This document shows positions 18,957 to 28,410 of a stretch of DNA of 41,493 nt, piece by piece (position 1 is the stretch's first letter; every line of letters starts with the position of its first letter). This stretch comes from a bacterium. GTDB lineage: Bacteria > Hydrothermota > UBA3073 > JACQXS01 > JAQTXJ01. The position numbers and the translations under genes are program-made. The notes beneath the pieces are model-generated. The model searched no databases, had not been told where the DNA came from, and saw only the letters and a program-made list of their open reading frames with translations. The stretch covers positions 1-41,493 of the forward strand of contig JAQTXJ010000013.1 of the NCBI GenBank assembly GCA_028688815.1, in the 5' to 3' direction.

Positions 18957-20189
18957 ATGAATATGCTTAAAAGAATTCAAGTTGAAAGGGAAGCCCGTGC
19001 TTATGTGGTAATCGGCGAATGGGAAAAAGCTATCGCTTTATATCGTGAACTGTTAGAAGAAAGTGAAGACCCTAATATATATAACCTTATAGGTGATGTT
19101 TATGTCCGTATGAGTAGTTTAAATGACGCCCTTCCCGAATACTTAAGAGCTATTGACCTTTATGAAACCGAAGGATTATTTGAAAATGGTATTGCAGTAT
19201 GTAAAAAAGCTCTCCGACTTATCCCGGGATATACAGAATTATACTTTAATCTTGCCGTCTTTTATGCAGAAATAGGTTTATTAAATGAAGCAGCAGAAGC
19301 TTTTAAGCATTATCTTCAGTCTAATTCCAAAAACAAAGGGCCTCTAAAAAAACCTGTTCACTATAGAAAACTCGTGTCTTTGCTTTCAAGTGACCAAAAA
19401 TTAAAAGCAGAGGTAGAAGAATATTATAAAAAATCCAACATTCACGACAACGAACTAGATTCAATATTCTCGGCTTCCTCTGATAGCAGAACGGATTCCA
19501 CAACTCTTGAAAAACAACCAGAGACAATAATAGAAAAAATTGTTACGCCTGAATATGAGAAGTCATACGAACCACAAAACGACCCTGTAAATTTTCCAAA
19601 ACCAGCTTCTTCATATTCGGAACCACCTGTAAAAAAAGAACCCGAAACTCCTGTACCAATCAAAACATACACTACTACGGAAAACGTTCCCAGACATACA
19701 ATGATAAAAAGCTCCCCTCCTCCCATAAAAGCGCAGGATAATGATAAACCCTTGGACAACGAAAAAGATTTTCAATTACTTCTTCACGCGATGAACGAAC
19801 TAAAAGTAGCAACTACTTCTCCTCAAAAAAGGGACCATTACAAGATTGGGTTGGAATACAAAAACCTGGGTTTCTATGATGCTGCAATAAAAGAATTCCA
19901 GCTCTCAACATCTACTCAACAGGAAAGATTGAAATCCTTAAAAGAACTCGGGTACTGCTTCTTAAAAAAGGATAAACCCGATGTTGCCATTAATGCGTTT
20001 AATCGAGCACTTGAGGAAGAAAACAAGTCAAATGATGATTATTATACTCTAAAATATGGACTTGCCGTAGCTTATGAAACTTTAGGTTACGCTGAGAAAG
20101 CAATTAATGCCTTTGAAGAAATATACCTCTATAACATTGACTACCTTGATGTAAGAGACCACTTGAAAAAACTTAAATCCACAAACTAA
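18957..20189 (+). CDS. TPR-repeat protein
   Basis: 410 aa; repeated TPR motifs (YNLIGDVYVRMSSLNDALPEYLRAIDLY, ELYFNLAVFYAEIGLLNEAAEAFKHYL) with a Pro/Lys-rich linker. Confidence 0.85.
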   Translation: MNMLKRIQVEREARAYVVIGEWEKAIALYRELLEESEDPNIYNLIGDVYVRMSSLNDALPEYLRAIDLYETEGLFENGIAVCKKALRLIPGYTELYFNLAVFYAEIGLLNEAAEAFKHYLQSNSKNKGPLKKPVHYRKLVSLLSSDQKLKAEVEEYYKKSNIHDNELDSIFSASSDSRTDSTTLEKQPETIIEKIVTPEYEKSYEPQNDPVNFPKPASSYSEPPVKKEPETPVPIKTYTTTENVPRHTMIKSSPPPIKAQDNDKPLDNEKDFQLLLHAMNELKVATTSPQKRDHYKIGLEYKNLGFYDAAIKEFQLSTSTQQERLKSLKELGYCFLKKDKPDVAINAFNRALEEENKSNDDYYTLKYGLAVAYETLGYAEKAINAFEEIYLYNIDYLDVRDHLKKLKSTN

Positions 20190-20195
20190 TTATCT

Positions 20196-21629
20196 CTATT
20201 TTTTCAACTTTACAATCCCGTTATCCGTTCCAAAATAAACATACCCTTTATCTACAACAACAGAGTAAACTACACCATTCATATAAGAATTCTTTTCATC
20301 ATACCTGTTCCACGACTTGCTGTTCTTATTAAAGGCCCCTACTCCCCTATCCGTCCCTACATAAAGCGTATTTTCATCCGCTCCAAGACACATAATTCTC
20401 TCACCCGGCAAAACCGTAGGATAATTAAACCTATCCCAACTATTATCTTTCTTATATAATAATAAACCCTGTTTAGCGCCAAACCATTTTCCGTATTCGT
20501 CAAATAATAACCTATAAACCCCATGACTCATAATTTTGTCCGGATCATTAAATTGAACCCAGCCTGTATCATTCAAAGAAAACACACCCCTATCAGTAGC
20601 TATCCATACCACCGTAGAACAAACCGCTACATCGTTCACACAGATATTTTTAATTACCGTCCCCATATACCCATTTGTCAACTTTAGCAACCCGCTGTTA
20701 GTCCCAATCCATAACTCATCCCCTTTTACCTCAAGCGACAATACATCGCTGGCTTCTATGAAATTATACCATATATTTTTTGATTTATTAAACTGTGAAA
20801 TTCCGGTCCGGCTCCCAAACCACATATACTTATTGTTAAACGCCATCGCTGTAATTTCTGAATTCAAAAGATTGATTGTATTGGAAAACAGATACGAACT
20901 AAAAGCCCCCTGTCCGATGATATAATTCCCTATCTCCGACAAAGCGCCAAACCATAAAGTGTCGCCCGTTTTAAACAAAGACATTATGCGTCCCGAAGGA
21001 AACCCGTATAAACAATGTTCCAGTAAATTAAATCCCACAGCACTGTATTTATAAATCCCGTCCCCGGAAGTACCTACCCACAAGAATTGTTCATCCACTT
21101 CCGAACAAACAACGGGATACCTGTTAAGAGATTTATCCATTGTATACCACGGCGCTAACCACGAATACTCCTGCGGCGAATTTTTAGGTTCCCAACTTAC
21201 TTGTTGCGGTATGGAATCCGTAACATCCGAAGACCCTGAAAATTTATCAACTTTAATGTATTTATTCCCGTTTCGTAAATATATATATCTATCCGAAACC
21301 CCAAGAGAACATACTCCTGCGATATTATTCATATCTGTAAATTTATAGTTCTCAAAAGTAGGCGTATATTTACCAAGCCCTTTAGGTGTGGTGAACCAGA
21401 CTTCTCCCGTATAAATATCCTGCTGAATTAATTTAATATCCAATGGAAGAGCATCTCTTGAAACCGGGACTTCATACTTTTGAAAAAGCTTATCATATCT
21501 TAATATTCCTTCCCCTGCAAAATAAACATACCTGTTCCCTGCACTAATAGAGTTTACCACCCGCATATTCCTTAATAATTGCCAATCAGAAGGGTTGCTT
21601 ATATAACAAAAAATCATTAATATAATCAT
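20196..21629 (-). CDS. Secreted beta-propeller protein (two-component-regulator-propeller-like); likely start at 21629
   Basis: Repeats such as LWFGALSEIGNYI, MWFGSRTGISQFNK, LWIGTNSGLLKL, LYVGTDRGVGAFNK, VYFGTDNGIVKLKK; signal-like MIILMIFCYIS. Confidence 0.75.
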   Translation of the reverse strand: MIILMIFCYISNPSDWQLLRNMRVVNSISAGNRYVYFAGEGILRYDKLFQKYEVPVSRDALPLDIKLIQQDIYTGEVWFTTPKGLGKYTPTFENYKFTDMNNIAGVCSLGVSDRYIYLRNGNKYIKVDKFSGSSDVTDSIPQQVSWEPKNSPQEYSWLAPWYTMDKSLNRYPVVCSEVDEQFLWVGTSGDGIYKYSAVGFNLLEHCLYGFPSGRIMSLFKTGDTLWFGALSEIGNYIIGQGAFSSYLFSNTINLLNSEITAMAFNNKYMWFGSRTGISQFNKSKNIWYNFIEASDVLSLEVKGDELWIGTNSGLLKLTNGYMGTVIKNICVNDVAVCSTVVWIATDRGVFSLNDTGWVQFNDPDKIMSHGVYRLLFDEYGKWFGAKQGLLLYKKDNSWDRFNYPTVLPGERIMCLGADENTLYVGTDRGVGAFNKNSKSWNRYDEKNSYMNGVVYSVVVDKGYVYFGTDNGIVKLKK

Positions 21630-21654
21630 TTCTAAATTCTTATTTTTATTCTCT

Positions 21655-24534
21655 CTATTTCTTATACGGACATAGTGTTTTGCACGAACAATACTCGCAC
21701 ACCCCTGGATAACTTGGTCTTGTATCAAAATCGCCTGACCGTATTCCATCTGCCACTATCTTAATCGTCTCTCTAGCTTTTTCTATTTTTTTGGGAATGT
21801 CTTTTAATTCTCCAATTACTCCGCCTTCAACAAAATGAAACTCTACCCGGCTCGGCACATTTTTAAATCTTTCAAAATACGCTAACGCATAAACCGGCAG
21901 TTGCACACTCCCGCGTACCCGCTGGTTTGCTTTGATAATGGTATTCACATCCCCTGTTTTATAATCTATTATTATTCCACCTTCATCTACCCTGTCCCAA
22001 CGTCCTCTTACTTTGACATAGTCACAAATAAACGAAAACTCTTCTTCCACATATAAAGGACTCCTGCCGGATTGCTCTTCCTGTTCCCAGAATTGTCTTA
22101 GAACTTCTTTTCCCTTTTGATAACGTTCATCTTCGTGTTCCCTTGAAATAAACCCCTCGCTCTCCCACGAAGACTCAAAAACATGAATCGTAGCTTCTAA
22201 TGATAACGTTCTTCCTGATTTTTTGTATTTCAAATAAGATTCTATTGCCTTGTGAACCGAGCCTCCGTAAATCATTGCATGATGTTTCGGAGTCGGAATT
22301 CTGAGCCAGTGCAAATACCAGTATTTACGCGGACAACTCAGCCAGTCGTCTATACCTGTGCTAGAAAGTTCAACCAGCTGAATATCTTTAAGCAAATTCA
22401 ACTGCACTGCTTTCACATCTTTATATCTCGATATCTTTTTAAGCGTCTCAGCTTTCTCAGTCATAAGCTCTGCTTTTGGTATATCCAAGGTCTCCATAAC
22501 GAACTGGGAAAGTTTCTTCTCCCGCTTTCCGCCGTAATCTACCCCTGAACTTAAAATCAACGTCTCTTTTGCTCGTGTCAATCCTACATAAAATAACCGC
22601 CGTTCTTCCTGTAAATGAATTTCCTCTTCCGATAATTGCAACATCTGTTCTTTTATTAATTCCAATGGTATTTCTACCAGTGTAGGCATTTTATAATGCG
22701 GGAAATTATCCGTCACAAGCGCAGGCAAAAACACGACTCTAAACTCAAGTCCTTTTGCTTTGTGGACGGTTAAAATACGCACTGCTTCGGCATCAAAATC
22801 CGCCTGCGCGCACGGCGGGCTGCTTCCCAACGAAATCAAACTGTCTATATAATTTATGACAAATGGCAATTTGTTATTTGAAATCACATCCATTATATAC
22901 TCAACCAGTTTGAAAAACTCTGAAATGTTTTTCATACGAATTTCCGTTTCTATAGAAGGCTTTGCAACAAGACTGTTAAGCCACCCCGTCCGGACAAGAA
23001 ACTCGTAAAGGACTTTGCTCACAGAATTAACCGAAGCTAATTTGCTGAAAAATTCAAAATCATTCAAAAACTTTTTAATAATAACTGATCCCTTTTCAGA
23101 GATTTCTAATTCTTTATTCAAAGCATCGTATAAACTTAAGTGACGTAAATGCGCAAAACTCATACATTTATAAAGGTCGGGAGAATTAAGTTTGTATGCG
23201 GGGGAACTTATAACATCATACAAAGCCTGGCTGTCGGAAGAATTACTGATTACGCGGAGAAAATTAAGTAAAACTTTTACCTCTTCCCTATCGTAAAGAC
23301 TCTCTCCCCCATCAGAAAGCCAGGGGATTCCTTTCAGATTCAAAGCATCCAAAAAATGCGCCGCTCCACCGTTAGTCCGCACAAGTATTGCAAAATCACT
23401 GTATTTATATCCTTTTGCAACGTTTTCTATGATATAGTCAACTATCGCATCCGCCTCCTCAGAAACAGTAGGATACTGGCAGTATTTTACCCCATTCCGC
23501 TTACTCTTTGAATCCGCAATAATTGATTTGTCGATTTTTAACTCTGTTTCCAATCTATACGGATTATTAAATGTAATAAGTCGATGAGCAACGTCAAGAA
23601 TAGATTGAAGACTACGATAATTTCTGTTAAGAATAACGGTATGCGTATCGGGATAAGTTGTTTTGAATCCTAAAATATTTGAAAGACAGGCCCCGCGAAA
23701 CTTGTAAATAGATTGGTCATCATCACCAACTACGGTCAAATTAGGGTTTTCCCCTGCTAAAAACTTAAGAAACTGGAACTGTGCATAATTCGTATCCTGG
23801 AACTCATCTACTAATATATACTTAAACTGCGATTGAACACGCTTTAATATACTCGGTCTGGTACGGAAAAGCTTTATCGGCAAAGCTATTAAATCCTGAA
23901 TGTCTACATATCCCGTATTCCTTAGTAATTCTTCATAACTTTGATACCAGTTGGCAATCTCAACTTGTCTTGTAAATCCTTCTTTCAATTCAGTCTCCAT
24001 ATTAATATCTAAATTAGTTTTCGCATATTTTAAATACTCTTCCACGTTTACATCTTCGTCTTTGACTCTTGAAATTAGATTCAAAAAAGCGTATAAATAT
24101 TTTGTAGGATTGGATGGCGGACGGAAATAATTCAATGGGAACTCAAACAGTTTTTCCTTTAAGAGAAAGAGCAATTCCGTAGTTGATAACACTTTGAAAT
24201 CCGGGTTTATACCTAATTCAAACGCAAATTCCCTGATTAACCTTTGCCCGAAAGAATGAAAAGTACTAATCTTAGTTCCAACCCATCCATAAGGGACCAA
24301 CGAATCAACCCGTCTTTCCATTTCTTCCGCTGCTTTATCAGTAAAAGTAAGCGCCAGTATTTCACTCGGTTTTGCTTTCTTTGAAGAAATAAGGTATGAT
24401 ATACGATGAGTAATTACACGAGTTTTTCCTGTTCCTGCGCCTGCAATAATCAATAAAGGACCTTCACCAAAAGTCACCGCTTCAAGTTGCTGTGGATTAA
24501 GCGCAGATAGAATTTTATCTTCTTTTAAGCTCAT
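21655..24534 (-). CDS. UvrD/PcrA-type SF1 helicase with C-terminal RecB-like PD-(D/E)XK nuclease and Fe-S cysteines
   Basis: 959 aa; LNPQQLEAVTFGEGPLLIIAGAGTGKTRVITHRI, VDEFQDTNYAQ, VGDDDQSIYKFRGA, VHKAKGLEFRVVFLP; C-terminus IIDYKTGDVN and CPRKYWYLHW...CEYCSCKTLC. Confidence 0.93.
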   Translation of the reverse strand: MSLKEDKILSALNPQQLEAVTFGEGPLLIIAGAGTGKTRVITHRISYLISSKKAKPSEILALTFTDKAAEEMERRVDSLVPYGWVGTKISTFHSFGQRLIREFAFELGINPDFKVLSTTELLFLLKEKLFEFPLNYFRPPSNPTKYLYAFLNLISRVKDEDVNVEEYLKYAKTNLDINMETELKEGFTRQVEIANWYQSYEELLRNTGYVDIQDLIALPIKLFRTRPSILKRVQSQFKYILVDEFQDTNYAQFQFLKFLAGENPNLTVVGDDDQSIYKFRGACLSNILGFKTTYPDTHTVILNRNYRSLQSILDVAHRLITFNNPYRLETELKIDKSIIADSKSKRNGVKYCQYPTVSEEADAIVDYIIENVAKGYKYSDFAILVRTNGGAAHFLDALNLKGIPWLSDGGESLYDREEVKVLLNFLRVISNSSDSQALYDVISSPAYKLNSPDLYKCMSFAHLRHLSLYDALNKELEISEKGSVIIKKFLNDFEFFSKLASVNSVSKVLYEFLVRTGWLNSLVAKPSIETEIRMKNISEFFKLVEYIMDVISNNKLPFVINYIDSLISLGSSPPCAQADFDAEAVRILTVHKAKGLEFRVVFLPALVTDNFPHYKMPTLVEIPLELIKEQMLQLSEEEIHLQEERRLFYVGLTRAKETLILSSGVDYGGKREKKLSQFVMETLDIPKAELMTEKAETLKKISRYKDVKAVQLNLLKDIQLVELSSTGIDDWLSCPRKYWYLHWLRIPTPKHHAMIYGGSVHKAIESYLKYKKSGRTLSLEATIHVFESSWESEGFISREHEDERYQKGKEVLRQFWEQEEQSGRSPLYVEEEFSFICDYVKVRGRWDRVDEGGIIIDYKTGDVNTIIKANQRVRGSVQLPVYALAYFERFKNVPSRVEFHFVEGGVIGELKDIPKKIEKARETIKIVADGIRSGDFDTRPSYPGVCEYCSCKTLCPYKK

Positions 24535-24704
24535 AACTCTTTAATATACTTTAAACTTTTAAATATTGCAAGTGATTTTTACAAACTCTTTGGAGATAAC
24601 TACATCCCAAGTTTATTGTGAATCTGCGTTCTAAAAATTGAATTTGAAACAAATAGCTTGGTGGTAGTTGAATTTTGGATTTACCTTTTGTAGACTTCGA
24701 TAAT

Positions 24705-26078
24705 TTACTTCACCAACAAAAGAAACTTTGATACAAAAAGCCCTATCAATAGCGATAAGATTCCCAATATAAGAACACACGTTACCATAGTCTTACTTAG
24801 AGTAATATTAAACTTTTGTTTCAAATCGCCAACAAATACTGCATCAAATAAACGCCACATATAAAATAACGTCAACATTGCAGAGAAAATTGCCAACACC
24901 GCAATCCACATATGTCCGGCAGTTAAAAGTCCCATAATTATCATTAACTTTGCCCAGAAGCCTCCAAACGGAGGTATCCCTGCAATGGAAGCAGCACAGA
25001 ACAAAAATCCTATGCTTGTAATAGGACTTACTTTAATAAAACCGCCTAATTTACGGATATCTCTCGTATTAAAATACTTTTCTACAACTCCGGCACCAAG
25101 GAATAAACCACCTTTCCCAAGAGCGTGTGCAAATGCATAAAGCAACGCCGCATTTGTTGAAAATTCATTTAATAGCGCAAACCCAAATAAAATATACGCA
25201 ATCTGGGATATGGTAGAATACGCTATTATCTTCTTCATATCGTTAGATACAAGTGCCGCTCCACCTGCAATAATAGACGAAATTATAGCAAGAGGAATAA
25301 CCCACTGAGCAGTATAATTAAATGTACTGACCCATATTTTTGCAAATGCAAGGACTCCAATTTTTGTAATTATTCCTGAAAGCAATGCAGATGAAGGTGA
25401 TGGGGCAACAGGATGAGCATCCTGTAGCCACGTATATATCGGCAGACACACGGATTTCGCAATTAACCCAAGAAAAATAAGATTAAATATTAATTCAGGA
25501 GAATCAAGAGTTTGCCCCCTCAATAAATCGAGATCAAGCGTTCCTTTTTGAAGGTAAATAAATATAAACCCTAATAACATCAGTGATGACCCTAATAAAG
25601 TCATCATAAATGATTTGTCGGCAATTTTAATGTTTGCAGCTTTTCGCGTAAAGCCAATAAGTCGCCATGTACTGAAAGCTGCAATTTCCCAAAAAACATA
25701 AAGCAAAATAAGATTATTGGAATACGCTACTCCCATAAGCGAACCAATCAACAATGTAGTTATAAAATAATATTCGTTAGCATTCTCTTTTATATAATTA
25801 ACCGAATAGATAAGCGCAACTAACCCAAGAAGAGAAAACATAAGCGCAAATACAAGCCCAATCTTATCCAATTCAAAACTTACACTGAAAAAATCCGCAT
25901 TTAATAGAGATATCCAATATGTTTGCCCATTCATAACAGAAGGGATAAGCAAAACAGTTAGAATAAAAGAAACAGCAACCAATGCAATGGCACACGCTTC
26001 TCTTGCACGAGGCTTAAAAACTAAACATAAAGCCGAACCCAACAAAGGGATAATAATGGATAAAATTAACAAAATCAT
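24705..26078 (-). CDS. Proton-conducting membrane subunit (NuoL/NuoN/MrpD/hydrogenase-4-type family)
   Basis: 457 aa polytopic; LLYVFWEIAAFSTWRLIGF, LQDAHPVAPSPSSALLSGIITKIGVLAFAKI, KKIIAYSTISQIAYILFG, AHALGKGGLFLGAG. Confidence 0.88.
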   Translation of the reverse strand: MILLILSIIIPLLGSALCLVFKPRAREACAIALVAVSFILTVLLIPSVMNGQTYWISLLNADFFSVSFELDKIGLVFALMFSLLGLVALIYSVNYIKENANEYYFITTLLIGSLMGVAYSNNLILLYVFWEIAAFSTWRLIGFTRKAANIKIADKSFMMTLLGSSLMLLGFIFIYLQKGTLDLDLLRGQTLDSPELIFNLIFLGLIAKSVCLPIYTWLQDAHPVAPSPSSALLSGIITKIGVLAFAKIWVSTFNYTAQWVIPLAIISSIIAGGAALVSNDMKKIIAYSTISQIAYILFGFALLNEFSTNAALLYAFAHALGKGGLFLGAGVVEKYFNTRDIRKLGGFIKVSPITSIGFLFCAASIAGIPPFGGFWAKLMIIMGLLTAGHMWIAVLAIFSAMLTLFYMWRLFDAVFVGDLKQKFNITLSKTMVTCVLILGILSLLIGLFVSKFLLLVK

Positions 26079-26158
26079 AATTTTTAGGTTTTACATAAAA
26101 TTAAAACAATGTCAAGGAAAAATCTGGAGCTTGCTTAAAAATTTCATTTCACTTACAA

Positions 26159-26195
26159 AAAGAAAGGCTTCACCTTTTGGATGAAGCCTTTCTTT
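26159..26195. terminator. Rho-independent terminator (bidirectional sequence)
   Basis: AAAGAAAGGCTTCA-ccttttgga-TGAAGCCTTTCTTT, perfect 14-bp stem, A/T tracts on both sides; directly downstream of the minus-strand lipoprotein gene. Confidence 0.85.
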
Positions 26196-26210
26196 AATTT
26201 GTTTATTTAC

Positions 26211-26681
26211 TTAATCATTCATTCGCTTTTCTTTCAAACCTTCTCGCTTCATTCGTTCATCTTCACTAATAAGCCTGTCTTTCTCCGTAATCTTAAAATC
26301 CTTCTTGTCTACAGCCCATTTTATCACACCATGTTTGTAATTTGTTATATAACGATATACCAGTTTATCATAATGCCCATAATAATCCGTATATTTAAGA
26401 ATAACGGTATCTATGGCGGAAACTCTTATCCTATAACTGCAAGAAAACCAATCAAGAGGAATTATAATTTTATATGAACCCCATTTATCTGTTGTTGTCT
26501 CCCACTTAGTATCTGAGAGCCAATCCAGCCCCTTGCAAATATCAATCATCACCTTAGCATTAGCCGCCGGATCTTTACCAATTCTAACTCTACCTTTAAT
26601 AATACACTGTGGCTCTTTCCGCTTGGGTGCACAACCGCCAGCTACTAACACAACCAATACTAATAAAAGAATTCTACGCAT
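26211..26681 (-). CDS. Putative lipoprotein with carboxypeptidase-regulatory-like fold
   Basis: 156 aa; MRRILLLVLVVLVAGGCAPKR lipobox; GRVRIGKDPAANAKVMI...TTDKWGSYKIIIP. Confidence 0.65.
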   Translation of the reverse strand: MRRILLLVLVVLVAGGCAPKRKEPQCIIKGRVRIGKDPAANAKVMIDICKGLDWLSDTKWETTTDKWGSYKIIIPLDWFSCSYRIRVSAIDTVILKYTDYYGHYDKLVYRYITNYKHGVIKWAVDKKDFKITEKDRLISEDERMKREGLKEKRMND

Positions 26682-26692
26682 ATACCCCCCTA

Positions 26693-28150
26693 TTATTTTA
26701 ATACAGTTAATTTCCTTATTTCTTTATACTTTCCAAATTCAAGGCAATAAAAATAGATGCCTGATTTCATATCTTTTTTATCTAAAAATATTGTATGAGA
26801 ACCTGCCTCTACTTCCCCATCTAAAATTGTTTTTATCAACTTACCTGCTAAACTATAAACCTTTATTGCCACGTTACTTTTGTTCGGCACTTTATACTTA
26901 ATAACAGTCCTATCCGAAAACGGATTAGGATAATTTTGATATAGTACATAATTATTAGATACACTTTTGTCAATTTCTTTTATTCCTACCGAACCCATTC
27001 TTATAATATACATATCTGTTTGCCCTGAAGTAAAATATTCTCCCACCCCTGCAACTACATATCCGTTATCAGAACATTGTATAATAGAATTCCCCCTGTC
27101 GTCTCCATTCTTTCCAAAAGTCCTTGTCCACAAAGTATCCCCTGTAGAATTTGTTTTTATAACATACACATCTTCCCACGTTCCGCCCATAGTCGAAGTA
27201 TATCCGCTAATAATAAATCCACCATCGTTACACTCCTGGACAGAATATCCCCTATCATCACCGGTTTTGCCATAAGTCCTTGTCCATAAAGTATCTCCGC
27301 TTGAGTTTGTTTTTATCAGATACACCTTTTCGCTTCCCGTTTTTGTATAACCCGTAACAATAAATCCGCCATCGTCACATTGCTTAACATCATACGCACA
27401 ATCATTGTTACTTTTTCCAAAAGTCCTTGTCCATACCGTATCTCCACTTGAACTTATTTTTATAAGATAGACATCATCATAAGTGGTAACCCTGCTGGAA
27501 CCTGCAATTACAAAATTACCGTCTGCACATTTCGCAATGGAATAACCATAATCGTCTTCTGCCCCGCCAAAAGTCCTTGTCCATATCGTATCTCCAAAAG
27601 AACTTGCTTTTATAACATATACATCATTTTTACCTGCACCAAAAGAATTTGTATACCCTGCAATTATAAAACTTCCATCTGTGCAAACTTGAATTGAACG
27701 TCCAAACTCGCTTTGACTTCCGCCAAAAGTTACCGCCCACGACGAATCGCCATCCTCATTAACTTTTAATAAAAGAACATCCGTGGATAGACTGCCAATT
27801 TCACCTGCAATTATATATCCGCCTCCGCATTTCTGCACACAACGTCCTTCTTCATAATCAGTCCATCCGTAATTTCTTGCCCAAACCGAATCGCCTAACG
27901 AATTTATTCTTACAAGATAAACATCCGATTTTCCCACCCCGAATGACCATGTTCCGCCGGTAACTATATACCCTCCTGTTCCCGAACACTCCTGTATGGA
28001 ATTTCCCCAATCCCATTCATCCCCACCATAAATCCTTGTCCATAAAGTATCCGGTCCGCTTGCATATACCGGCATAACAATCAACCCAAAAACAATCGCT
28101 AATAATGTTTTCTTCAAAAAACTTTTTACATTCTTACTTTCACAAACCAT
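26693..28150 (-). CDS. Secreted 7-repeat propeller-like protein with C-terminal sorting domain
   Basis: 485 aa; seven repeats around D-[ST]-x-W-[TA]-R-x-[FY]-G; C-term YQNYPNPFSDRTVIKYKVP...AGKLIKTILDGEVEAGSHTIFLDKKDMKSGIYFYCLEFGKYKEIRKLTVLK. Confidence 0.87.
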   Translation of the reverse strand: MVCESKNVKSFLKKTLLAIVFGLIVMPVYASGPDTLWTRIYGGDEWDWGNSIQECSGTGGYIVTGGTWSFGVGKSDVYLVRINSLGDSVWARNYGWTDYEEGRCVQKCGGGYIIAGEIGSLSTDVLLLKVNEDGDSSWAVTFGGSQSEFGRSIQVCTDGSFIIAGYTNSFGAGKNDVYVIKASSFGDTIWTRTFGGAEDDYGYSIAKCADGNFVIAGSSRVTTYDDVYLIKISSSGDTVWTRTFGKSNNDCAYDVKQCDDGGFIVTGYTKTGSEKVYLIKTNSSGDTLWTRTYGKTGDDRGYSVQECNDGGFIISGYTSTMGGTWEDVYVIKTNSTGDTLWTRTFGKNGDDRGNSIIQCSDNGYVVAGVGEYFTSGQTDMYIIRMGSVGIKEIDKSVSNNYVLYQNYPNPFSDRTVIKYKVPNKSNVAIKVYSLAGKLIKTILDGEVEAGSHTIFLDKKDMKSGIYFYCLEFGKYKEIRKLTVLK

Positions 28151-28158
28151 TTTTCCCC

Positions 28159-28404
28159 CTAGTTTCTTTTTTTTGTTGCTGATTTACTTGCTTCCATTAA
28201 TTCTCTAAAACTGTCTAAAGTCTTTTCTGCTTCTTTTTCATCTATTATTTCTATGGCAAATCCTGCATGTAAAATAACCCAATCTCCAATCTTGACCTGA
28301 GGAACAAGCTGGATATTGATTTCCTTTTGCACCCCCGTCAATTCAATAAGTGCAGTCTCCTCATCGTTTATCTTTACGACTTCTACTGGTATTCCAAGAC
28401 ACAT
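28159..28404 (-). CDS. hypC: HypC/HybG/HupF-family hydrogenase maturation chaperone
   Basis: 81 aa; MCLGIPVEVV...KIGDWVILHAGFAIEIIDEKEAEKTL. Confidence 0.92.
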   Translation of the reverse strand: MCLGIPVEVVKINDEETALIELTGVQKEINIQLVPQVKIGDWVILHAGFAIEIIDEKEAEKTLDSFRELMEASKSATKKRN

Positions 28405-28410
28405 AATTTT

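Noticed and set aside
26967-27289. Plus-strand ORFs opposite the repeat protein
   Set aside because: Shadow ORFs created by the periodic antisense of the repeated coding sequence.
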